Below are positions 11,835 to 24,574 of a DNA stretch of 64,000 nt, piece by piece; position 1 is the stretch's first letter, and each line of letters opens with the position of its first letter. The notes below the pieces were generated by a model. The model did no database searches, had not been told where the DNA came from, and was given only the letters and a program-made list of their open reading frames with translations. The stretch is from Hexactinellida sp. DTS-2022 (Eukaryota > Porifera > Hexactinellida), in NCBI GenBank assembly GCA_028753945.1, contig JAPNXP010000013.1, forward strand, positions 1,612,001 through 1,676,000. The letters run 5' to 3'. A program made the translations under genes and the position numbers.

Positions 11835-13379
11835 ATCCCTATTTGTTTCCACGTTTCAAACGGGCTGGGATTGGTTGGAGCTTCTTTTGCGGTTGTGGTG
11901 GCAATGCCTCTGTCATTTATGGCAAGTCTTAAACTTTGGTATACAAGAAATTCATTACAATATGGCATTTTTTAAGTATTTTGTAATAGTTACAGCATCG
12001 ATATATAATTACACCATCATATAAAATTCTTAAATGGATTGATTAAAGTTAACTGTTAGATAAATAATTAGAAACCAATTATTGATCTTGGAAATTCATG
12101 TTATTTGCTTTTAGTCGTCAAAGTATAATGCTATGCTAATTAGACAATCTAGAACTGAATAATTACGAATGCAGCACATGGATGATTCAACTCAAATGTT
12201 CCACTAGCACTGCATTCCAATTCTATTTTTGGATGTACATCAATTAGAATAGCAATATGGTGTCATTCAAACTCAATGGTTTAAATTTAAATATAAATAT
12301 TTAACGAGTAAATTGTAACTCAATTAAATTAATATCTACATAAACATTACAGTTTGATTTTAGTTTAAAATAAATCAAAGTATGAGGAGAGGGGATAATC
12401 TTCAGGAATAATGAACTTTTTCGTGCAGAATTTAAAGATTGCAAATTGAGTACAAGGGTGATCCAATTGGCTATTCGTAATTTGTAAAGTTACTTATTTA
12501 TCCTTTTAAAATCTTTTATTAGTTAGATAACAGTTAACAAGTTAATAAACAATTTAGGTCAAAAAGACATCAAATACCTATCACATGGGTAGGGTAATTA
12601 AAAAAGAAAACAATTAAGTACAAAAAATGAGGATATAGATTGTTCCAATAAATTTTATTATCATATTAGCTTACATAATCTCGAATGTCATTGAACATGC
12701 CCAACCATGTGTATTTTTGCTGAACTGAATGAAGAGTGGCGTGAATTCCGGGATGACTAACTTGGTCATGGAAGCTTTGATTAATTTCATCCAACTAAGA
12801 CTCCAATGGAACTTCCAAAACTGTGTCTGTACCTCCCAGTTTAACTCTCTAAGGAGAAAATTTGCTAAAACTATGAAATTAAATACAATAGAATCTGGTA
12901 AGTAATAACGACGACCATGAAAGTACTGGACAAAAAGGCGTTATCTACAAGTAATCGCTATACAGTGGCTGGATTATTTATTAGTAGAAGGAGTCATTTA
13001 GGGGTTTATAAATAAATCTCAACATGAAAAGTGTGTCGGATTCTGCAATGAAATAGGAGGACAATTTCTTTTGTAATTCCATCTTGTTTGCCGTGAGTTT
13101 TGTACTGTCTCAAGATATTTTTGGTCGCGAGGAAACTGAATTATTTCTTGATACTCTTCTGAATTAATTTGAAACTCCGAGAAATGATTGATTATTTGGT
13201 TTGATATGATTTGTTTGTTTCATTGATTGTGTTGTAATAGTTGTAGACAATGAGAATAATAAAATTTGCCTTATATAGTTGCGCCTAAAATTATACAGTG
13301 TAATTTGTAATAGCACATCCATGGTGTATAGCATATTAGCGTCTCATAATTCTACAGCGTCTAAAAATTCTACACAACA
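11835..13379 (-). pseudogene. Decayed 5' part of a Ginger integrase element
   Basis: Read on the minus strand, this region repeats the right-hand part of the element at 43200-49712. About 11840-11935 matches integrase exon 3 of that element (the zinc-knuckle and proline-rich start). About 12690-12850 matches its exon 2, including the H-H half of the HHCC zinc finger. About 13050-13180 matches its exon 1. The terminus at about 13265-13379 ends in ACACAACA followed by GGCC, like the intact copy. Reading frames are heavily broken and the left part of the element is absent. It is an older, diverged relative and not a recent duplicate. Confidence 0.75.
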
Positions 13380-16266
13380 GGCCTATAGAAAATGTATTAC
13401 TTCACTAACGAATTTACTATTCGGAATATATTTTTAAAATCGAAACACCACTGTTCGGATTATCCAGGGTGTACTGTACTCGGGAATGTGTAACGAATTT
13501 CACATTTCAGGCTTACCAGAACTTATTTGCAGTTTATATTGAATAGCTTACTTCGCAGGCTTACTCTCATCATTAATCAATTTATGATGCAGAATCTAAA
13601 TCATAGGTTAATATATTTCTTTATTACGTTGATGATATGAAGATTATTTGTGATAACGTGTATATTATTATTAAATCACCATAAGACTATTTGATGGAGT
13701 TATACTGGATTAATCAAGTATTTAATTTCGAAAAAGAATCCTCAATTTGAATAAGTCAGCGTTGTATAGATTTTAGTAAAAACTGATATGATTAAAACCA
13801 AAAATTGAAAGCTAATACGCGATAAAAACTATGCATGCTATTTTATATAGTGTTTTATATTGTGATGGTTTATTTGTGTATGGAATCAAAGTTGTAAGGG
13901 CTGAATAACAATTCGTTTTTATTTAATGTCATAATCCACAAATCCTATACTTGTGCCTATTTTTATGTTTTCTATTTAACTATAATTTTGTGCCAATCCG
14001 ATTTTAAAACCACAAAACTAGATCCCTCTCAGTTTATTTAATTATTCCTGCCCAATGCAGGTCCTTTCTTCCAGAAAATTTCTTCTCGTCTATATTTAAT
14101 TGTGCTCTCTTACGCGTCTAAATTCCTCATTTATCTTACGGTTATGGTGACTTATCTCTATTTTCGCATGCCTAGATCAGATAAAAAAAAACCCTCACAG
14201 ACGGGATGGGAGTGTGCTCCTTCTGATTGCACTTCCCCAATGTTTAATTTAACTAGAATTTCATATACAAATTACCTTTCATCTTAGTGTAATATAATTT
14301 AATTAATGTTTATTAAATTGTGACTTCAATGTTTAAATTAATTAAAGATTAATTATTACAAATAGAAATTAGGAATACGTGCTAGTATTTACGTTACTAA
14401 TTTAGAATAATAGAATTGACATCATCATCAACTTGTAAAATATTCCAACTTACAAGTGTTTCATTGCACTTGTATGAAACACATATTCACTTGCAAACCA
14501 AACAATAACAGTCATTATCTAGCAGATAGTAGTAGGCTTATCTATAGTATTCAGTATACTATAGAGTAATTACAATATGGAGAAGATGCTGATTTAATTA
14601 AAAAACGTTAATAAAACGTAGAAATGATTAGCGACCTAATAATTTTAATTGATATATAGAAAGAACATCCTTAGGGGAATACAACCTCTATATTTTCAAT
14701 AAATAATTCGAATTATTAAAGAGTCACTGGACCAGAATACAAATTTCGATATAACTGACGAACAAAAGCGAAATTGAGAAATCAGGCTTCGAGGTGATCA
14801 TCTTCAGGAAATTCTATATCTCCTATCTAAATTTTAAATCTCTATCCCTTATGGTTTAGTCAGGCCATCGCGTACGGCCGGCCAGCCAGCCGGCCGGCCG
14901 GAAGTCCGACAGAGGTAAATTCAATAGTGTGCACTTATAGTATAAAACTATAGTAGGACCCTACTATAACGTTTTTTACTAGAAGAAGCACACTAAAAAG
15001 ATTTTATTGATTTAGAACCCTAGCCGAGGTAGGGTTCCTTTCATAATTTACTCATGAAGGAGCTTTCTTTTGCGTCCTTGTTAAAACTCTGCTTCTGACC
15101 GAAATTGATAATTTTAGAGCAAGTGCTTTTGAAATTCATCCGCTATAACCAACAAACCGACAACAGTTGTATTTTGATTATATTAATTGGGTTCATTTCG
15201 AAGTTTTTATAAATATTAATTATATCATCACTCAAATCCGTTTTACCTTGGGTATTTGTTGAATATGTGATCTAGGTTAACATCAGCCTCCGTTAAAGGC
15301 CTTTCAGGGAGGTAGTTCATGTCTTTGATACATACCATTTTGGCCTCAACCTATTTTTGTTGTCTATAGTATTTTACCGATTTAATATTCAACGAATCAT
15401 TACTTAAAAAAATAACGGGTGCCATCTCAACCTTCGCCTTGAGACTTTTGAGATTTTGCAAATATACCATATGTCCCATTCTTGTTAGTTGATGAAGCTT
15501 TATAAAATTTCAGACTTAAAACTTACCATATAATCAATGTTAACCAGTGTGTGTGTTTTGTAATTAGTTATAACATGTTTACTTATTATACGATGATAAA
15601 AAATTTTTATAGTTGTGTATAGTATTAAGTTCTAATTTCGACTCTTGGTAATTTCGTTTCATTTGTGCTATGAATATTGTGGTTGTTAAAACCCATTGAT
15701 GTTGAATCAGCGACCAAGCTAGCAAAATACCCTTGTTTATTTTCAAAATTCGATACTTACTTTCCTAAACCCCATGTTGTTTCTTGACACAAAGGACATA
15801 TTTATGAGACTTTTAACTAATTGTCGCCCATTATTGCAAACTTTTCGAAATACACTGTTCGCAGTGTCCGCAGAGTCCGTAAATATGTACACACAAACTC
15901 AGTAAGAGGCAGATATATTTGTGAAGTCAGTAAATCACATGATATTTGTTTAAACTCCATACTATTTCCTTTCTTTTACTGTTCCTATTATACTATAGTA
16001 CTCTTGCCCAGTAATGAAATTATTGTCTTGCTATAGTTATATACTGTAGATCTATCCTTCCACAGGACAGAGTATTATTAACTAGGAATTGAATTTCAGG
16101 ATGGGTGTCTGATGGGTTATAGATGTGCACCTGGTGTCACGATTTTTGTTAATTCACATTTCCATCCGAAAAGTGGGCAAAACATTAACCAATTAAATTT
16201 GGGGGTTCTTCCAATATTTAGCAGACTTCAAATAGTAGAAAAGGATTTTCTATCAATTGTTAAGTA
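13380..16266. other. AT-rich non-coding stretch with small palindromes
   Basis: No gene found. Notable bits: a pogo-like terminus CTGTTCGGATTATCCAGG..GTACTGTA at about 13449-13478 without a partner; inverted ACTATAGTAGG/CCTACTATA motifs at 14938-14965; and an isolated GC palindrome GGCCGGCCAGCCAGCCGGCC near 14876. The short frames in this stretch have no recognisable features. Confidence 0.35.
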
Positions 16267-16453
16267 CAGTCGAAATCGGATAATTTTGTCCAATTCTTTT
16301 GATGGATAATTCTACAAAATATTCCGATAAGTCAAATAAACCCGGTGTGATATCTATGCAAAATGGTATTATATCATAATTTTCCTCGAATATAGGACAA
16401 AATAGTCCGATAAAACAAAATAATCCGATGACAAAATAATCCGATTTCGACTG
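16267..16453. mobile_element. pogo/Tc1-type MITE, 187 bp
   Basis: It begins CAGTCGAAATCGGATAATTTTG after TA and ends in AATAATCCGATTTCGACTG. The 13 outer bases form a perfect inverted repeat. Internal ATAATCCGAT-type motifs recur, as in Tigger-like MITEs. The right flank is AT instead of TA, so one target base may have changed. Confidence 0.85.
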
Positions 16454-16789
16454 ATGTATTCTAGAATCACTAACAGAGGATGTAATTTAGTTGGTCGAGA
16501 GTATATTCGTTGATATTTATACTAGAGATTCAGTTTTATATGCAAACTAATTTATCGACTATTCAACTTGCTACTTTTATTTTCTATTTGCTATCTAAAA
16601 TAATGATGTGCCCAAAGAATGTAATCAAATATCTTGACCCCAGGTGCACATCTGTACCCATGAGACACCTGTCCTGAAAATTTAAGTTCTTAGTAAATGT
16701 AACTCTGTTCTGAGGATGAACCACGGACAAATAATTATATATACCAAGGCTGTCATTTCAATACTGGCCACTATGCTATAGTATGGTCA

Positions 16790-17385
16790 ACACAGTAAAA
16801 ATCCAAACTTTAGCTGTGCCGACTGCTAATTATTTTAGCAATGTTATCCACGATAAATTGAGTTAAGTCAACAATTTCCTTATTTTGTTTTATTTTCTTT
16901 GATGCATTGTTAAGTAATATACTACAATTAAATAGAAGCCAGCTCGAATTCACATGTTGGAACAATAGAGTAAGATTTAACAATTTAAAACAATTTATTT
17001 ATTGCATTTTGGAACAATAGAATTAGATTTAACAGTTCTATTGAATCTGAAGTGGTTGTAAACAAAGAAATTTCAACCCCAAGTTATGGAATGAATTATA
17101 ACCATTATTATAATTTTTCTTCTCCTTCAGACGCATAGTTTTTTGGTGAACCCAATGATGAAATATAAATTTGGTGTTTAGTATAACATTTCATGACTTA
17201 TATACAGTACCAGACAAATTTTAAAGGTATTAAAAATGTGTCCAAAATTGCTTGTATTTATTTAATTTTATGATCTGAAAGCTAAATTATATATTTGTCT
17301 ATGTTCTCTAATAGTCCACATGGGTCGATTTTCCCAATTGTGGACTATAAGAGAGAACATACTGTAGTATAGTCGGCACAGTAAA
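16790..17385 (-). repeat. Dispersed repeat family A, reverse copy
   Basis: The stretch around 17075-17215 is the reverse complement of 6250-6430. The right end near 17357-17375 (ATAGTCGGCACAGTAAAA) is the inverse of the family left end at 4585 and 26435. A hairpin formed by GTTCTCTAATAGTCCACA.. and ..TGTGGACTATAAGAGAGAAC lies at about 17303-17360. Confidence 0.5.
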
Positions 17386-18227
17386 AAGAACTTGCTAATT
17401 AATTAGTCTAAGAATTGATATCAATACGACACATACTATTAAAAAACGTTTTGTTGTTACTATTACAATCTATTATATTATATTTCCTCACTTTCATTCT
17501 ATTTCTTTATTGTTTTCTATTTTATTAAATGAATTATCTACTTTATTAATTGAAATTATTAACTATTTAAAAAATAGGAAATAAGAACTAGAGGGTATTA
17601 CAATACAATTTATCACAAGTACGCTTCTCTACTTATACACACACACAAATATGCATAAAGTTCCTGAATAATCATTCAATTGTTTACCTATCATGTGGAG
17701 AACAACGGAGGATCTCATACTTTATATTAAAGTCGTATTAACCACTCTTGTTTAGACTCAAGAATAGTTGGGAGTTACATCGCAACTCTAACTCATATTG
17801 AATTTATAGCTCCCTATGTCTCTAATACAATTTGTGTAGAAAAACAAATGAATTAGCGAGTTTATTAGCTTAGACAAATAAACTATTGTAATACCTTCTA
17901 ATTCTTATATTGTAACATGCAAATCGGTCCCCCAGGGCTGCTGATAACAACAGGGTGCACTTGGGACACTCCTAAGTACCTTTCCCCGATTTTATCCTTT
18001 CAATAAATCAAAAATGTAATTAATATTAAAATAGTGTGTAAATCGTTAATCATGAGCCAATGGGTATACAGATTTGATAATCAATTTAATTGCATCTAAA
18101 CAATGTTGCATGTTACACACTTGTTAACAGCTTAATTCTCTAAAGCTTGAAATGGTGACCACTTAAAAAGCTGCATATGCGGTTGATATAATTTAGAACT
18201 ATATATTGCATATACTCTTGTTAGGCC
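17386..18227. other. AT-rich non-coding stretch
   Basis: No gene or element end recognised. A short (AC)n tract is at about 17636-17648. Confidence 0.35.
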
Positions 18228-18595
18228 TGTTGCATGATATTTTGAGACGCGTGAAATTTTGAGACATACTTTTCGTAAACCATGGATGTGCTATTAGAAA
18301 TTATGCATTGATATTTTGAGACGCGTGATATTTTGAGACACTACTATGAAAGTAATTTTCTACTTAATATCACTTTTTATTATGATTTTAAGATTCTTAC
18401 AATTTGAGACGATAGTACTGATAAACCATAGAGACATAGATATGCTATTATATATTGTTATGAGAGTATTCGTATAACAATTTCTGACTTGATTACTTGT
18501 TTTGAACCTCTTTCACTATATTTTATATTATACCTGCAAGATTATCCCTTTTTAATTAATTAACTTAATTACTGATGATATAATTATCGCAAGTT
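18228..18595. mobile_element. Left terminus of a Ginger-type element (truncated)
   Basis: It begins TGTTGCATGATATTTTGAGA, immediately preceded by GGCC (18224-18227), exactly like the left end of the element at 43200. Similarity continues through the CCATGGATGTGCTATTAGAAATTAT sub-repeat and the subterminal AT-rich part to about 18595. There the LINE sequence begins. No right end is seen nearby. Confidence 0.75.
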
Positions 18596-20230
18596 ATACA
18601 ACACCTTTTTCCTGAAACTCTAAATCAAGCTGTAATCATACCTTCATTAAAAAGGTCTCACTTGATATAAATGAATTGTCTAACTCTAGGCCTATAGCCA
18701 ACCTCCCTTACTTATCGAAGATTATTGAGAAGGTAATTGTATTTCAGCTGGAATCATGCTTATCTATAAATGACATCTATCCACCAATGCAATCAGGATA
18801 CCGAAAATATCATTCGACTGAAACAACTCTCCTGAAATTATTTAATGACATAGGCTGTGCTCTTGATCAAGGCAATAATGCTATGTTAATTATGTTAGAT
18901 TTATCCAGTGCTTTCGACACGGTTGACCATTTAATACTTCTAGACCGCCTGCAGACTAGATTTGGTATTACTGGAAATGTTCTATCCTTGTTAAGGTCGT
19001 TTTTGTTTCAAAGACATAGTGTTGTTAGTATAGATGGTTCTCTCTCTGATGCTCGAACTGAAAAGTGGGGTGTTCCTCAAGGTTCTGTTCTGGGTCCCCT
19101 ACTTTTCAATTTATATATTTCACCTATTGAAGATATTATATGTGGTCATGGGCTCTCTGTTTTACTGTATGCGGACGACACGCAGCTGTATGTATCTTTG
19201 AAACCATCTCTGAAAGAAGAAGCTAGGGTAAAACTTGAAGCTTGTTTATCTGACATAGAGGTCTGGTTTTCTGTCAATAAGCTTATTTGCAACTCAACGA
19301 AAACTAAATTCATATTCTTTGAACCCCAATCACGATCTCGATGTCTATCTTATCCATTTTCGATATCATTTGGATCCTCTATCCTATGTCCTGTTGATAC
19401 AGCTATAAACTTGGGCGTTACCTGGGACAAACATCTAAGAATGAAATCTCACATCAGTAGTGTATGTAAGGTAGCATCATTTGCTCTGAGTAGGATTGGA
19501 GCTCTATATAACTATCTTGATAAGTTCTTGATAGAGAGATTAGTACACGCCTTCATCTCCTGTAGATTGGACTACTGCAATGTACTATTATATGGTATAC
19601 CAGTAAGAGAATTAAACAGATTGCAGAGCATACAAAATATGGCTGCTCGGTTGATCTTTGGTGCAAAGAAGAGAGAACATATAACCCCTATCCTTAAGAA
19701 GTTGCACTGGCTACCTGTAAAAGACAAGATATTGCTGTTTACATTTAGAACAATATGTGGCTGTTCTCCAAAATAGCTTGATGACTTGATCCACCTAAAT
19801 CGGAATAGTTACAATCTTAGATATAGTTCGTCTATTTTACTACAACGACCTAGGACTAGATCAAAATGTTATGGAGATCGCACCTTCTCTTATGCTGCCC
19901 CGCATTTGTGGAATTCACTACCAAATTATATAAGGAATTCTAATTTGGTTGAGACTTTCAAAACGCATATTAAGACGCACTTGTTTAAGAATCATTATAA
20001 TTAGTTTTCCTTCTTTCTTTTATGTATGTTTTCAACCTTTCACTGGCTTTGTTTTGTTATCTTTCTTTTTTCTTTTCTTTTTCTTTCTGTATATTTGATT
20101 GGATTTCACTTTGTATTCCTGTACTTATGTTCTGTACTTATTTATTTTTTTCTATTGTAAACGCTTTGAGACACTGGTGTAAAGCGTGATAAATGCTGTA
20201 TTATTATTTTTATTATTATTATTATTAAAT
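18596..20230 (+). mobile_element. 5'-truncated LINE, CR1/L2-group, with ATT-repeat tail
   Basis: The element comprises the reverse transcriptase described separately, a short pyrimidine-rich 3' UTR, the conserved-looking 3' phrase GAGACACTGGTGTAAAGCGTGATAAA (in part), and a microsatellite tail of ATT units at about 20203-20227. A non-poly(A), microsatellite-like tail is typical of CR1/L2-type LINEs. The endonuclease region is absent because of 5' truncation. The 5' end abuts Ginger-terminus sequence, so the LINE landed in, or next to, that older element. Confidence 0.85.
18676..20004 (+). pseudogene. LINE reverse transcriptase (CR1/L2 group)
   Basis: The frame carries the canonical non-LTR reverse transcriptase order: SRPIANLPYLSKIIEKV (motif 1), SGYRKYHSTETTLLKLFNDI, LDLSSAFDTVDH (motif A, catalytic Asp), GVPQGSVLGPLLFNLYI (motif B), YADDTQLY (motif C, catalytic DD) and a thumb region. 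The C-terminal block LHWLPVKDKI..FRTICG..LWNSLPNYIR..FKTHIKTHLF is typical of CR1/L2 ORF2 ends. A single in-frame stop at 19774-19776 splits the C-terminal about 75 residues from the rest. A frame shift at an A-run near 18650 separates an upstream piece (FPETLNQAVIIPSLK). It is therefore a dead but fairly young copy; the enzyme would act in target-primed reverse transcription. Confidence 0.92.
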
Positions 20231-20349
20231 ACAAATATACAGATACAAATACAAATAAGATTTAGCAATTAAAAAAATAACAAAAATTCTCTCAGAAAAC
20301 GATTATTATTGTTAAATATTATTTCTATCATAAATTACCTAGTTTAACT

Positions 20350-20600
20350 ATCACAAATTTTATTGTTTGCAATTGATGAAAATAAGTTTTTCGAAGCGTT
20401 TATCACTTCTGGACGTAATATTTACCACCAACACTAAATATTCGTTCCACTGCAGCTGAAGATGCAGGTGTAGAAAACTAATTACATTCCTTCTTTATTT
20501 GGGGATATTATTGTGCCATCCTTTGCCAGTTATATAGGGGATTAGACGATTCGTTTTCTTCCCGTGACTGAGAAAAATATACATCAACTTGACTATCAAC
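20350..20600 (-). pseudogene. hAT transposase C-terminal (dimerisation) relic
   Basis: On the minus strand, about 20470-20400 reads PASSAAVERIFSVGGKYY, the hallmark of the hATC dimerisation domain (S-x-x-x-E-R-x-F-S). It is followed, after a frame change, by KRFEKLIFINCK. Flanking bases towards 20600 look like the preceding part but are too decayed to assign. This is a short fragment of a ZBED-type hAT transposase. Confidence 0.65.
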
Positions 20601-21308
20601 ACATAGAGGAATTCCAGAAACCCACTAAGTTTTTTCATTAGTAGTGCTATAACTGAGATTTGTTATCATAGGAACACATTTCCTTTGTTAACCATGCAAT
20701 CTTTCGTGTTATAAATTTATTTGTCAAATATATAAGCCAAATACAAATACAAATATGAATAGTACTTATTTTCGACTTCAAATACAAATACATATTTGGA
20801 CCCAACCCTGATCGGCACAGCAAAAAATTAACTTAATTTGTTATCTCTTATAACTCGATATATAGATGCCATATAAGATATCTTGTCATCTAAAACCTTT
20901 TCTAATAACTAATAACTTATTTTAAAATTATACAGTATAGAGCAGTCTGCATTTAATACGTAATACTAAATGTCATTTTGACCTACTTTAATCAAGTTCA
21001 AAGCTTCCTGGACTACTTCATCTTCTTTCGAATCGAAAGAGAGGCATCTGCGTTTTGAAATTGCTTTAATTTTTCTTCTACGTCTTCCCTGTGCAGAGCA
21101 CAAAGCCAAGGGTGTTCTTGTTCATCCTCTTTCTGAGGCAGTCTGATTGCTTTAATACAATCTTCCGAATTATATTTTCTTTTGCACTAGGTACTCGAGT
21201 ATTTTAGGAAATGTGATATACAAAGCCAATTCTCATTCTAAATCTAAACAATTGTTTCATATACGTATATTCATTATAGTATTATGTTGTTGTTTATTTA
21301 TCTAATTT
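20601..21308. other. AT-rich stretch, possible old hAT remains
   Basis: No clear frame. The part at about 20985-21130 is slightly richer in G and C and could be decayed coding sequence on the minus strand, but I recognise no domain. Confidence 0.3.
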
Positions 21309-21309
21309 A

Positions 21310-21440
21310 GTTATTCCAAAGTCTTCAACGAATCCGAAGTTTCAATCAAATATAATTTACGCAACAATATCAGCTCTTCTAATAATCCTTTTACTAGTTT
21401 TATGTGCTATATTAGTCTTCGTTGCCTTCTTATTATCCAG
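21310..21440 (+). CDS. Candidate host exon: stalk plus transmembrane helix
   Basis: A pyrimidine-rich acceptor (TTTATCTAATTTAG, ending at about 21309) is followed by an open stretch ending at TTATCCAG before the donor GTTAGT. In the open frame it reads IPKSSTNPKFQSNIIYATIS, then a strongly hydrophobic run (ALLIILLLVLCAILVFVAFLL) and SR. That is a short polar juxtamembrane stalk followed by a single membrane-spanning helix of about 22 residues. It enters in phase 1 and leaves in phase 2. This looks like the transmembrane exon of a single-pass receptor or adhesion protein. I cannot name the gene, and I found no adjacent exons within several kb. A chance open frame is possible. Confidence 0.45.
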
Positions 21441-22300
21441 GTTAGTTGTTTAGATAATTAATTATTTTTCTAATACGTGATTACAATAGTTTGCAATTTT
21501 ATTGTGTCATTACATACTATTTCATACCTACTTATCAATCATATTATGTATAATTATACAATCACATTTAAATCGAATTTGATTGCTAAAAATGATTGTT
21601 CAGAACCTCCCCAAACTAATAAATTTCATCAAAGATTATATTTAATATACCATATTTCCCAGAATAGAAGCCAGGCGATTATTATTTACTTTCTTACGGT
21701 AATTATTCCATGTAGGCTACTATTCTGTTTAGGTAATTATAGATTTACGCCCGCAGGATCTTTTATTTGAGTTGAGCTACTATTTACAACTTGATGAAAT
21801 ACGTTGCTACCTTTAATCTATTCGCCAATTCCTTCCACCTGCCTGTCTTGGTTATATGATAAAAAATTTAATATTCCCGGATTTAACTACACAGTAAACT
21901 AGGTTCATAGAAATATTTATTTATTGCTGTTATTTCATCTCTATTATCACTATATGTATTGAGTTTATATTCGCCAGTATTCAGTTAGCATTCTGGAATT
22001 GTTCGGCAACCACAATTCTTTCACAAGCTATAGTAGTATATAACCTCCTGAATTGTCCATAAGATTAACTGATTGACTGAAATTACATCGATATGATTTG
22101 GACAACTAGGTATGATAAAAATATGTCATAGATCAAATGTGATGTGATTGGCATAGACTGATGCTATTTCTGGTTCAGCATCTCAAACTTTTCTTATGCA
22201 TGTATGAGATCGAAAACAACGGATGGGGGTTTGTAGACCTGTGTTTAACTTTTCATTCTTCAACTTGTGGGTATTATTTGTTCAAATTGTTGTATTTATT
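21441..22300. other. Non-coding stretch with an old MITE trace
   Basis: At 21648-21690 ACCATATTTCCCAGAATAGAAGCCAGGCGATTATT resembles the left end of the MITE at 26696 in several blocks, and TAGGCTACTATTCTGT near 21713 resembles its right end. It is a diverged relative. Nothing coding. Confidence 0.35.
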
Positions 22301-22640
22301 TTTCGGAAAATAAACTTAGACTGTATTTGTCCAGTCATGACCCACGTTATATAAGGCCTATTCAGTGTTATCAAAATGTGGACTATGGATACTGTCGAAG
22401 GCAATTGTAAATAGTGGGCACTTCTTTATCACAAGTATTAGTAATGGTAGACCTGAATATGTTTTGTAACTATTTGGGAACATCCGAATATTATATATAA
22501 AACCTTTCAGAAATGAAATATGTCATCATTTGATGACCTAATCGTAAATTTTCGTTCGAATTATCATGTTTTTACAGACCTGTTTTAACACAGTTAAACA
22601 CGTTATATATGTTCAACATTGGTACATGATGATACATAGA
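22300..22640 (-). repeat. Dispersed repeat family A-related, reverse copy
   Basis: The phrase CCACGTTATATAAGGCCTATTCAG..GTGGAC (about 22340-22385) and CATCATTTGATGACC (about 22525) are reverse complements of blocks at 26650-27130 and 28708-28910. This marks another diverged copy of the same dispersed repeat. Confidence 0.5.
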
Positions 22641-23394
22641 CCTGGATAAAGAAAATATTTCAAAATTATAGTAGCAATGTTTACACATTCCTCGGTTGTC
22701 AGGCAAATGTATATTTCCTAAATGAGCCATAACACCAAAACTATAATTGTTATGTAAACTAGACTACGCCTCATCTATCCGCAATAGGTGACTTCCTATT
22801 CATCTATAGTACATTTTCTATGCCTTACTTTGAGTTAATGAGATAATTAACTCGTATTCCGTAAATGGTACTGAGCTCATAAACTCAAAAAGTATCAATC
22901 CTAAGAGTGACAAATAGTGGATGAATTTATGGGAATCAGTTGCTCCACTAGCCAGCCAACACTGGTGGGAACAAATGCGTCACAGGTGGGGCTCAGGCTA
23001 TTCAATTTCGGCACAATTACATTAATAAGGTTGGCATGCTTAAATTCAGGTTGGGCACAGGCCGCACCTGGCCCACACTCCCTCTGATGGCTATTATCAT
23101 GTTTATTGAATTCTCTGGTTCACTATTCCTATAATATAGTACGATCTATATGATTGCTGATGCGAACCCTCCATATTAATGAAAATATTTGGTATTTTTT
23201 CTAAGGAATAAATGTACCAAATGGAACATCTGAATACAGAGAGTGTGCACTTTATCTCAAGTTCCCAAAATTTTGCTTTTATACCATGACTTTCACTACC
23301 CTGGTAGTATGTGTGGCTACGAATGACAAACAAAATCAGGAAATATTTGAGTTCATTTGTTTATTATCAAACAATTAGAAAAGCACCTAAATGT
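22641..23394. other. Non-coding stretch
   Basis: No gene is recognised. The minus-strand frame at 23103-23333 shows no domain. Confidence 0.3.
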
Positions 23395-24558
23395 TCCAAA
23401 CCTCTCAGATGAGTGCAAACGATACTACCACTAGAAAGATCGTGGCAGCATATTGGAAATAATCTAGTATGCAAACTGCCAAAGGGCAAATCAGGGTATT
23501 TTCATGGTATCTGTTTGCGATCTCAGCAATTAAATAGTATACGTCCGATGAGATCAAAAACATCTATTGATGTCATATCAGCACCTAGTGATATTTATCT
23601 TTCTTTTTGGAAACCCAATGATCTACAACATAATCAAGGTAGAGAGTGCATGAGTTGACTAAGTATGCCCAATATAAGTATTTAATTCCGAACCTAGAAA
23701 TGTAACTAAGAACCTTCATTGCAATTCCAATTCTGTAACTTTATCTTTGTAGCAAATCAAACCTTGCAATCAAGCAATTAAAAAAAGAAAATTGTTCTAC
23801 AAATACCCGCAGTGAATCCCGCAGACACCCGCAGTGAATGGCTTGGTAGAATTCCACAATAATATTTTAAATTGTAAGAAATTCGTTTAAATTTTCATAA
23901 GATGCATAATTTAGACGTAAATTTCAGACCTTTGTCAAATTATTTCGGAAACTAGATAAATTTGGAGCCAGCACAGATATAGAATGGCCAGATAATCTTA
24001 AGCAACCTTGTTTAGTATCAATTAACCACTTTAAGCGCAATCCAAAGTATACCGTTTAAGTTAAGTTGATGTTTGGGCGAAATTGCGATCCTGAATAATT
24101 GTTTATCAATTGTCATGTTGCTATTGAAGATGAGTCCGATCGAGAATACATACATTAACTTACGTTCACTCCAACTTTGATATAAACGGTAAACAGTGCC
24201 ACACTACATCACCCGTGGGTGAAATGGTTGTGGATACTCTTAGCGACTGAAATACTGCAGGTCTGAATATCAGAATTGACAGGAGAGGCAAATCCGTAGG
24301 TAAAACACCAAATTATAATTAAGCTAAATTAATGTGTCAGATTACGTTCTGGTACCTAATATAAGCAGTAAAAGAATCTTCCAGTTACTAAGCAAAAACC
24401 GAAGAATTTGGCCCCTACAAAATTCTGAAAATCACAAAATCTCATTGTTGATTCCTTCGAAAGGCGGCAAGAGGAAAAATAATATTCCCATGCACTTAGC
24501 TAAGAAAAGTAAATTGCGTGACCTACAGGCAATTTTTCCCCTTAAATGTCTGGAGTAA
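23395..24558 (+). pseudogene. Decayed Ginger-type integrase
   Basis: At 23413-23658 the translation includes RSWQHIGNNLVCKLPKGKSG, MRSKTSIDVISAPSDIYLSF and LQHNQGREC. These align by eye with the integrase core of the element at 43-49 kb (TWRHIGMDLICDLPESEDG.., TKTSQEVIQNLKDIYLDMG, IIQHDQGKEF). The catalytic Asp positions appear altered here (N in place of D). At 24334-24558 VLVPNISSKR..APLQN-type and IPMHLAKK resemble the C-terminal GPY region. The intervening DNA is broken. This is a dead copy of a related lineage on the opposite strand. Confidence 0.65.
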
Positions 24559-24574
24559 CCGACGTATATATACA

